Source of the DNA: Verrucomicrobiia bacterium DG1235
Lineage (GTDB): Bacteria > Verrucomicrobiota > Verrucomicrobiia > Opitutales > Opitutaceae
Assembly: GCA_000155695.1 (NCBI GenBank)
Contig: DS990592.1
Location: 749,919 to 813,918 of the forward strand
Length of the DNA stretch: 64,000 bases
Direction of reading: 5' to 3'
The stretch's first letter is position 1. Each line of letters starts with the position of its first letter. A program made the position numbers and the translations under genes. Shown here one piece after another: positions 47,125-53,565 of this stretch. The notes under the pieces are model-generated. The model did no database searches. It saw only the letters and a program-made list of their open reading frames with translations, and had not been told where the DNA came from.

Positions 47125-47370
47125 CTATTGCTCGGTTTCGAGTTCCTCGAATTGAGGGCCCGCTTCCGTTTTTGCCTTGAGAATCTCGATCTTCTTTTCC
47201 GCCTCTTTTAGCTTCACGTCGCATTGGGCGAGCAGGTCGTTTCCCTTTTCGTAGTGGGTGATAAGGCTCTCCAGCGGGAGTTTGCCGTCCTCCATTTCGC
47301 GCACGATGGTCTCGAGCTTATCGAGCCCTTCCTCGAAGGTGGCGATCATGTCCTTTTTCTTGGTGGTCAC
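47125..47370 (-). CDS. xseB: Exodeoxyribonuclease VII small subunit
   Basis: The 81-residue protein has the XseB hairpin of two helices: TFEEGLDKLETIVREMEDGKLPLESLITHYEKGNDLL split by the LPLE turn (FEEGLDKLETIVREMEDG, then LPLESLITHYEKG). It binds the large subunit XseA to degrade single-stranded DNA. xseA is not in the window. It precedes dxs, as it does in many bacteria (often with ispA between, missing here). Confidence 0.93.
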   Translation of the reverse strand: MTTKKKDMIATFEEGLDKLETIVREMEDGKLPLESLITHYEKGNDLLAQCDVKLKEAEKKIEILKAKTEAGPQFEELETEQ

Positions 47371-47498
47371 TTTGGGGACTATGGGGCGAAGCTGTTGCGA
47401 TTCAAGGAAATGAAAGCAGCAATTCCACCCGAATCGAAGAATGTCGCGTCACAACTCCGCGCTCGACAGGAAGGGCATGAGCGGAAAGTTTCGAGTCC

Positions 47499-48743
47499 AT
47501 GACTACCCTTGAAACGGTTTTTATCGTGGCGCTCGCCGCCAAACTCATAGCGGAACTTGTTCTCGACGCTCTAAATAGATCGCAAGTCGCGAAAAACGCC
47601 AGGGAGCTGCCTGCGGAGTTGGAGGGAATCATGAGTGGGGACAAGTTCGTGCAGGCGAACAAGTACACTCTGGCGAAGAGCAAGTTTGGCACGATTTCAC
47701 TGCTTCTGGACGCGGCGATTCTGGCGCTTGTCCTTTTGAGCGGCGTTTTGCCGTATGCGCATCAGCTTTGGATCGAGGCGTTTGGCGAGGCGGCATGGAG
47801 CAGTTCGCTGTTTCTCGTGATTGTCATGATCGCCCTAAGTTTGCCCGGCTTGCCGCTGGAATATTGGGAGCAGTTCAATATTGAGGAACGATTCGGCTTC
47901 AATCGCAGTACGAGGGGCTTGTGGATTGCGGATAAGCTCAAGGGCACGGCGGTTGGTCTGGTGATCGGATTTCCATTGCTCTGGCTCCTGATCAGTCTGG
48001 TGGGCTGGATCGGCGATTATTGGTGGGTCTACGGGTTCGGGATTATGTTTGGCTTCCAGCTCGTGATGATGGTGCTGTACCCGATGCTTATCATTCCGAT
48101 CTTTAATAAGCTTACTCCGCTTGAAGATGGCGAGCTGAAGCGTCGCCTCATGGCGATGTCGGACAAGGCAGGCTTTAAGTGCAATGCTATCCAGGTAATC
48201 GACGGTAGCAAGCGGTCCGCCCACTCGAACGCGTACTTTACGGGCTTCGGGAAATTCCGCCGTATCGTACTTTATGATACATTGATCGAGCAGCTCGGAG
48301 AAGATGAGATCGAGGCGGTGCTGGCGCACGAGATCGGGCACTACAAGCGGGGCCACATCCCGAAGATGATCGCGAGTTCGGCAGCGATGATGTTCGCCGG
48401 ATTTTGGATTGTTGGTTATCTTGCAGGCAACGAGGCGTTTTTCGCGGGCTTCGGTTTCTCGAGCCCAAGCATTGGGATCGCGTTTCTGCTGTTTGGGCTC
48501 ATTGGCGGGCTTTTTACCTTTTGGATGAGCCCGTTGTTTAACATTATGTCACGAAAACATGAATACGAGGCCGACGCATTCGCTCGCGACGTGGTAGGGG
48601 ACTGGAGGCCGCTGAGCAGCGCTCTTCGGAACTTGAGCGAGAAAAATCTCAGCAACTTGCTGCCGCACCCCGCCTATAGTGGATTTCACTATTCCCACCC
48701 GACGTTGCTTGAGCGCGAGGCCGCAATGAGCTCCTGCGCTTAG
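47499..48743 (+). CDS. M48-family membrane metallopeptidase (Ste24-like)
   Basis: The 414-residue protein has several membrane helices (about 64-83, 103-120, 151-171, 178-200, 291-308, 320-345) and the zinc site HEIGH (H277, E278, H281) with a second glutamate in HEYEADAFA. The N-terminal half includes the CAAX-protease signature FNIEERFGFNRST. In bacteria such enzymes take part in membrane-protein quality control; prenylated substrates are unlikely. The gene lies divergent from xseB across 128 bp. Confidence 0.9.
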   Translation: MTTLETVFIVALAAKLIAELVLDALNRSQVAKNARELPAELEGIMSGDKFVQANKYTLAKSKFGTISLLLDAAILALVLLSGVLPYAHQLWIEAFGEAAWSSSLFLVIVMIALSLPGLPLEYWEQFNIEERFGFNRSTRGLWIADKLKGTAVGLVIGFPLLWLLISLVGWIGDYWWVYGFGIMFGFQLVMMVLYPMLIIPIFNKLTPLEDGELKRRLMAMSDKAGFKCNAIQVIDGSKRSAHSNAYFTGFGKFRRIVLYDTLIEQLGEDEIEAVLAHEIGHYKRGHIPKMIASSAAMMFAGFWIVGYLAGNEAFFAGFGFSSPSIGIAFLLFGLIGGLFTFWMSPLFNIMSRKHEYEADAFARDVVGDWRPLSSALRNLSEKNLSNLLPHPAYSGFHYSHPTLLEREAAMSSCA

Positions 48744-48768
48744 CGGGCTTTTTGGCTACCCACCTTTC

Positions 48769-49692
48769 ATGCTCCATCTCTCGATTCGCGTCTTGGCGGT
48801 AAGCGTAACTTGGCTGCTAGCGTCAGTTACTTGCTTGTCGCAGGAATCGATCGAGACCCTGCGGGTGGCAACCTATAATCTCCGAAACTACCTCGCGATG
48901 GATCGTATCGTAGAGGGTGACTTTCGTGTGAACTACCCGAAGCCCGAATCGGAGAAAACCGTAGTGAGAGAATCGATACTCGCTGTCGAGCCCGACCTTT
49001 TGGCGATTCAAGAAATAGGCTCCGAAGAGCTGTTGCTCGAACTCAGAGACGATCTGGCAAACGAAGGGCTCGTCTACGAGGGGTATTTTCTGCTCGAGGC
49101 CGATGACCAGACGCGAAAGATTGGAGCTCTCTGGAATGGCGCTTTGAAAGTGAGGCCGATCGCGCATACCGATATGAGTTTTCCTTTTTTCGGCGATCGA
49201 AAGAAGATCAAGCGGGGGCTGCTCGAGCTGCAGTTGGACGATTTCGGAGGAGAGCCGTTAAGCTTATTCGTTGTCCATCTCAAGAGCAGATACACGAGCG
49301 ACAAAAGAGATCCGAAGTCGGCGAGACGAAGAACAAGCGAAGCTGAAGCGGCGAGGGATCGAATCCTTGAGCGCTTCCCGGATCCGAGCGTTTCTCGGTT
49401 TATCATCATGGGCGACTTGAACGACTACCGCCATACCAGCTCAGTAAGACGTTTTCTCGAGCGAGGAGACGTTCGAATTTCGGTTATTCAAGAAGCTCGT
49501 GACGAGAGCGGCTTGATTTGGACTCACTTTTACAAGAAAGGCGGTGAGTATTCGTTAATCGACTACATTCTCTGTTCCCCGGGGCTCGAAGATGCTAGCG
49601 AGATGAAATCTGCGATCTACGATTCGGAAAACTATTACCAGGGAAGCGATCACCGGCTCGTCTGGACCGAATTAACAACGGTTCAAGATTGA
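48769..49692 (+). CDS. Exported endonuclease/exonuclease/phosphatase-family hydrolase
   Basis: The 307-residue protein has a signal peptide (to about LSQE, residue 25) and the EEP fold: RVATYNLRNY (metal-binding N), LLAIQEIG (metal-binding E), LFVVHLKSR, IIMGDLNDYR (catalytic D and N) and GSDHRLVW at the end (catalytic D/H). These enzymes cut phosphodiester bonds in nucleic acids or phospholipid head groups. Export suggests nutrient scavenging, for example of DNA. It starts 26 bp after the metallopeptidase gene and converges with a Nudix gene. Confidence 0.88.
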   Translation: MLHLSIRVLAVSVTWLLASVTCLSQESIETLRVATYNLRNYLAMDRIVEGDFRVNYPKPESEKTVVRESILAVEPDLLAIQEIGSEELLLELRDDLANEGLVYEGYFLLEADDQTRKIGALWNGALKVRPIAHTDMSFPFFGDRKKIKRGLLELQLDDFGGEPLSLFVVHLKSRYTSDKRDPKSARRRTSEAEAARDRILERFPDPSVSRFIIMGDLNDYRHTSSVRRFLERGDVRISVIQEARDESGLIWTHFYKKGGEYSLIDYILCSPGLEDASEMKSAIYDSENYYQGSDHRLVWTELTTVQD

Positions 49693-49696
49693 GAGC

Positions 49697-50227
49697 CTAT
49701 TGCTCGGAAAGAAGCAGCGCGATCGCTTGGCGGAGCGAATCGAAGGCCCATTGTTCCTGGGGCACGGTTTTGGGATCCACGAATTGAATGCCGGCGACTT
49801 CGCTTTCCTGCGGCGAGATAGCGTCAAACGACGCGACCTTCGCGAGAAAGTAGGTGTCGGTGACGGCGTAGGCCACGTTGCGATGTCGGTACGTATTCGG
49901 AAAGGAGGCGAAAAAGGTTACAGAGTCGAGGGCAAGATTCACCTCCTCTTTGGCCTCTCGAATGACGACCTCTTCGAGGCGCTCGCCAAGATCCGTAAAG
50001 CCGCCCGGAATGCCGTACTTGCCTTTGCTAGGGTCATTGGCGCGTTCAACTACGAGGAGACGGCCTGCATCGTCGAAGATCAGCGCCCCAGCGGAACAAG
50101 TTGGATTTGAGTAAAGAGTGAAGCTGCAGTCATCGCAGTGGACGCGGATTTCGCTATCTAGCGAAATCAGGTTAGAGCCGCAGCTAGGGCAAAAATTGAA
50201 ATGTTCGAGTACCGGCTTTTCGCTCAC
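49697..50227 (-). CDS. Nudix hydrolase with N-terminal zinc ribbon
   Basis: The 176-residue protein has a zinc ribbon (C13, C16, C31, C34 in FCPSC and CDDC) followed by a Nudix domain whose box is G76-x5-E82-x7-REAKEE (90-95) with all catalytic residues. The layout matches zinc-ribbon Nudix enzymes such as NudC, but the NudC SQPWPFPxS motif is not seen, so NADH specificity is not claimed. A GTG at 50227 is the preferred start; a TTG at 50263 would add 12 residues that do not fit the family. Confidence 0.88.
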   Translation of the reverse strand: MSEKPVLEHFNFCPSCGSNLISLDSEIRVHCDDCSFTLYSNPTCSAGALIFDDAGRLLVVERANDPSKGKYGIPGGFTDLGERLEEVVIREAKEEVNLALDSVTFFASFPNTYRHRNVAYAVTDTYFLAKVASFDAISPQESEVAGIQFVDPKTVPQEQWAFDSLRQAIALLLSEQ

Positions 50228-50357
50228 GAACGTCAAAAAGGGTACGAGATCAGCGCACTGCAAGACTCCAAATAGGAACCGGAGGAATCTTCGAAAAAAG
50301 AGCGCATTTTCATTGATTTCGAAAAGACGCCTCGTAACGTGCCTCCTTTCGACTGAC

Positions 50358-50431
50358 AGCCTCGTGGTGTAATGGTAGCACCAAGGTTTCTGGTTCCTTT
50401 AGTCGGGGTTCGAGTCCCTGCGAGGCTGCCA
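50358..50431 (+). tRNA. tRNA-Gln (anticodon CTG)
   Basis: The 74-nt cloverleaf folds with acceptor stem AGCCTCG/CGAGGCT, D arm GTG...CAC with AATGGTA loop, anticodon stem AAGG/CCTT with loop TTCTGGT (anticodon CTG), T arm CGGGG/CCCTG with loop TTCGAGT, discriminator G and an encoded CCA (50429-50431). The GTGGTGTAATGGTAGCAC start and discriminator G fit glutamine tRNAs. Its last 19 nt are the first bases of the first 171-bp repeat unit downstream. Confidence 0.93.
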
Positions 50432-50946
50432 CTTTGATTTCAAGTGGCTACTGTCAGTTCACTCGGGATTGGAAGGTATCGAACCCTAGGAGATGCAGGG
50501 CGAGAAACCCGAAGGGGTTTGACGAAGCGCAGCGGAGATGGGCGATGCGAAGCATCGGGACGAAGTCCTGAGCGCAGCGAATCAGTCCCTGCGAGGCTGC
50601 CACTTTGGTTTCAAGTGGCTACTGTCAGTTCACTCGGGATTGGAAGGTATCGAACCCTAGGAGATGCAGGGCGAGAAACCCGAAGGGGTTTGACGAAGCG
50701 CAGCGGAGATGGGCGATGCGAAGCATCGGGACGAAGTCCTGAGCGCAGCGAATCAGTCCCTGCGAGGCTGCCACTTTGATTTCAAGTGGCTACTGTCAGT
50801 TCGCTCGGGATTGGAAGGTACCGAACCCTAGGAGATGCAGGGCGAGAAACCCGAAGGGGTTTGACGAAGCGCAGCGGAGATGGGCGATGAGGAGCATCGG
50901 GACGAAGTCCTGAGCGCAGCGAATCAGTCCCTGCGAAGATTTCAAC
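50413..50946 (+). repeat. Three 171-bp tandem repeats, each beginning with the 3' end of tRNA-Gln
   Basis: Units are 50413-50583, 50584-50754 and 50755-50925, followed by a truncated fourth (50926 to about 50946). Each begins AGTCCCTGCGAGGCTGCCA, identical to the last 19 nt of the tRNA, so unit 1 overlaps the tRNA gene. Units 1 and 2 differ at one base (50437 A, 50608 G); unit 3 has four other changes. Each unit holds inverted repeats: GCCACTT/AAGTGGC (the first arm uses the CCA), AAACCC-GAAG-GGGTTT, GATGC-GAA-GCATC and GGAC-GAA-GTCC. The period is a multiple of three, so one frame stays open. The likely product is a structured RNA processed from the tRNA transcript; the role is unknown. Confidence 0.93.
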
Positions 50947-50956
50947 TCTTACTCGC

Positions 50957-50991
50957 CACCCGCTGACAGAAGGTTTTCTGAAGTAGCGGTG
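50957..50991 (+). terminator. Hairpin after the tRNA repeat array
   Basis: An interrupted stem pairs CAC(C)CGCT (50957-50964) with AGCGGTG (50985-50991) and CAGAA (50967-50971) with TTCTG (50976-50980). It lacks a T tract, so it could end or protect the transcript only with help from Rho or RNases. Confidence 0.3.
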
Positions 50992-51085
50992 AGCGCATAG
51001 GTTATTTCCCGTACGTCATCAGTCGGTAGTGACTGTGAGGCGCAATCTTAGTCCTCATCGACTCTTTTAGTGGCCGGCGAAGCGT

Positions 51086-53056
51086 TTACGGCTTTTTGGC
51101 GGCTTTTTTCGCGGGTGCTCGACGTTTCTTTTTGTACTGAATATCTAGATACGTCTTCTTTTGGAGAGCGTCTTCGTAAAGCTCCATGAAGCGCACGCCG
51201 TCGCGGGGCTTCACGATGTCCGCCTTGGTTGCCTTGTCGATTTGACGTTTAAGCTTTTGGCAAAGTCCCTCCGCAGAATATTGGACGCCTTCGAGCACGT
51301 CTTTCATTCGAAATCCTTGAATGGTGTCTTCTATATAGAATCCATCGTCTTCGTCTTCCTCTAGGAAAACATGAACTTCGTTCACTCGTCCGAAAAGATT
51401 GTGATTGTCGCCCATGATGTCCTGGTAGGCTCCCACGAGGAAGATCCCTAGGAAGTACGGCTCGCTTTTCTTGAGCGGGTGGAGCGGCAAGTACTGCTTT
51501 TCGTCTTCAAGGTCTATGAACTTGGAAACCTTGCCGTCGCTGTCGCAGGTGATGTCGACGAGGATTGCGTTTACGGAAGGTCGCTCGTTGAGCCTAGATA
51601 TCGGCGTGATGGGGAAGAGTTGATTTAGAGCCCAATGGTCTAGCAATGACTGGAATACGGAAAAGTTGCAGACGTATTGATCCGACAACAGCTCTGACAA
51701 CTCGATCAGCTCCTCGGGCAGATAACCGCGGGCCTTGGACATCTTCTTTTCGAGACGCGTGCAAATTTGCCAAAAGAGTGATTCAGCTTGAGCTCGCCCT
51801 TCCAAATCGAGGTAGCCGTGCGAGAAAAGTGAATACGCCTCGTTTTTCTTCTGCTGGGCGTCGTGATAGATTTCGAGATTTCCGTAGCGAACGCGGCCGT
51901 TTAGCATTTCGTGAAGATCGGCAACGACTTGATCCTTGATGTCGTCCTTGCGCACCGTCAGCAGCGACTCGTTCTTGGAGATCCTGCCAGACACCTCGGT
52001 AATGAGCACGCTGTGGGGAGCCACTATGGCGCGCCCGCTTTCCGTGATCAGGTCGGGGCAGGGCACCTTCATCTTCACGCAAATCTGCTTCACGTTGTAG
52101 ACGACGTCGCGGGCATATTCCTCGAGGGTATAGTTGGTAGAGCTTTCGTAGTTGGATCGAGAGCCGTCGTAGTCGATCGCCAGGCCGCCGCCAACGTCGA
52201 GAAACCCCATCGGAAACCCCATTTTCTGCAATTGGCAGTAGTAGCGGGTCGCTTCTACGACGGCGGTTTTCAAGGTAATGATGTTCGGAACCTGAGAGCC
52301 GATGTGGAAGTGCAGGAGTCGGAGGCTGCCGGACAGCTCCGCCTTTTCGAGCATACGGGCCGCCTCGAGCATCTCCATGGCGGAGAGGCCAAACTTCGCG
52401 TTGTCGCCGGTGGACATCGCCCATTTTCCTTCTCCACGCGTCCCTAGCTTGGCTCGTAGTCCGACAAGCGGGTCTACCTCTAACTCGCGCGACATCTCGA
52501 TTATCAGCTCAACCTCACTCAGTTGCTCCGCTACGATGATGATCTTCTTGCCTATTTTGCGATAATTCAGGGCGAGGCGGATGTAGTCCTCGTCCTTGTA
52601 GCCATTGCACACCAGCAGCGAATTCGAATTCTGATGCATCGCCATGGCGATGAGCAGTTCGGGTTTGCTTCCGGCCTCCAGACCGTAGCTGTGGTTTTCT
52701 CCGGCGTCTTGGATCTCCTCGATGACTTCGCGGAGTTGATTGACCTTGATGGGAAAAACTCCGCGGTAGTTGGCTGGGTACTCCTCCTCTTTAATGGATT
52801 CAGCGAATGCTTTGTTGAGCCTTTCGACGCGGTGGCGCAACAAGTCCTGGAAGCGTATGACCATAGGGGCCTTGATGCCTTTGGTGGCCGCCTCCTTGAT
52901 CACGTCGTCCACCCGAACGACTCGTTCGTCGGCTGACGGGTGGGCGCAGACGAATCCCTCCTTGTCTACGGAAAAGTAGGGGCTTCCCCAACGGTTGAAG
53001 CCGTAGAGACGCTCTGCTTCAGATGTCGTCCAACGCGTTTTAGAACTAGTGCTCAA
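51086..53056 (-). CDS. speA: Biosynthetic arginine decarboxylase
   Basis: The 656-residue enzyme is a fold-III PLP decarboxylase: PLP lysine K104 in GVFPIKVNQ, HFHIGSQ, LDVGGGLAIDYDGS and the catalytic cysteine region DITCDSDG. It makes agmatine from arginine for polyamine synthesis. The length and order match SpeA. The long low-pH AdiA type is unrelated in fold. The start is a TTG at 53056 (MSTSSKTRWTTSEAERLYGFNRWG), since no ATG lies near the conserved N terminus. Its 3' end faces the tRNA-Gln repeat array. Confidence 0.95.
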   Translation of the reverse strand: MSTSSKTRWTTSEAERLYGFNRWGSPYFSVDKEGFVCAHPSADERVVRVDDVIKEAATKGIKAPMVIRFQDLLRHRVERLNKAFAESIKEEEYPANYRGVFPIKVNQLREVIEEIQDAGENHSYGLEAGSKPELLIAMAMHQNSNSLLVCNGYKDEDYIRLALNYRKIGKKIIIVAEQLSEVELIIEMSRELEVDPLVGLRAKLGTRGEGKWAMSTGDNAKFGLSAMEMLEAARMLEKAELSGSLRLLHFHIGSQVPNIITLKTAVVEATRYYCQLQKMGFPMGFLDVGGGLAIDYDGSRSNYESSTNYTLEEYARDVVYNVKQICVKMKVPCPDLITESGRAIVAPHSVLITEVSGRISKNESLLTVRKDDIKDQVVADLHEMLNGRVRYGNLEIYHDAQQKKNEAYSLFSHGYLDLEGRAQAESLFWQICTRLEKKMSKARGYLPEELIELSELLSDQYVCNFSVFQSLLDHWALNQLFPITPISRLNERPSVNAILVDITCDSDGKVSKFIDLEDEKQYLPLHPLKKSEPYFLGIFLVGAYQDIMGDNHNLFGRVNEVHVFLEEDEDDGFYIEDTIQGFRMKDVLEGVQYSAEGLCQKLKRQIDKATKADIVKPRDGVRFMELYEDALQKKTYLDIQYKKKRRAPAKKAAKKP

Positions 53057-53163
53057 GGGTTGTGGTAGCGTTTAGGTTATGGCTTGCTTTTTGAAAAGCC
53101 GCTAGCTTGAGTACGCGCCTTTCAATTTCAAGAACCCTTTAGAGTAAAAAGCACCCGTTTGTA

Positions 53164-53466
53164 ATGGATATTTCATTAAGCCTTTTGGCCCAAGCAGAAC
53201 AGCCTGGCTGGCAGTCATTTCTCCCATTTATCGTCATTTTCGCGGCGATGTATTTCCTCATCATCGCTCCGCAGCGCAAGAAGCAGAAGCAGCATCAGAA
53301 GATGATCACCGAGCTCAAAAGCGGCACGGAAGTCATGACCAGCGGCGGCATCTACGGCACCATTACCAATGTGAAGGAAGATCGATTCGTACTGAAAATC
53401 GCGGAAAACACCAAAATCGAGATTTCGAAGGCTTCCGTTTCGGCAGTCATCAACGCAGCCGAATAG
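53164..53466 (+). CDS. yajC: Preprotein translocase accessory subunit YajC
   Basis: The 100-residue protein has one membrane helix (about 18-36, WQSFLPFIVIFAAMYFLII) followed by APQRKKQKQHQKMITELKSG and a small beta-barrel with GTEVMTSGGIYGTITNVKEDRFVLKI. YajC associates with SecDF near the SecYEG translocon. It is 99 bp upstream of secDF, the usual order. Confidence 0.95.
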   Translation: MDISLSLLAQAEQPGWQSFLPFIVIFAAMYFLIIAPQRKKQKQHQKMITELKSGTEVMTSGGIYGTITNVKEDRFVLKIAENTKIEISKASVSAVINAAE

Positions 53467-53500
53467 AGCGGCGAAAGCTCGGACAGTTTCAAAAACAAGA

Positions 53501-53522
53501 GCCACGCCCCGACCGGCGTGGC
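53501..53522. promoter_or_regulatory. GC-rich hairpin between yajC and secDF
   Basis: GCCACGCC (53501-53508) pairs perfectly with GGCGTGGC (53515-53522) around a 6-nt loop. The following bases (GTCTCTATTATTATT) are T-rich but not a clean T tract, so it may attenuate rather than fully end transcription from yajC into secDF. Confidence 0.5.
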
Positions 53523-53565
53523 GTCTCTATTATTATTAGTTAGTCTCGAACCCAAAAGTATCCCG

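Noticed and set aside
49697-50263. NudC NADH pyrophosphatase
   Set aside because: The zinc ribbon and Nudix box fit, but the NudC SQPWPFPxS motif is absent, so only a general Nudix call is made.
50413-50946. CRISPR array or VNTR inside a coding gene
   Set aside because: Units are 171 bp with no spacers, and they begin with a tRNA tail; neither a CRISPR pattern nor a clear protein explains them better than a tRNA-linked repeat.
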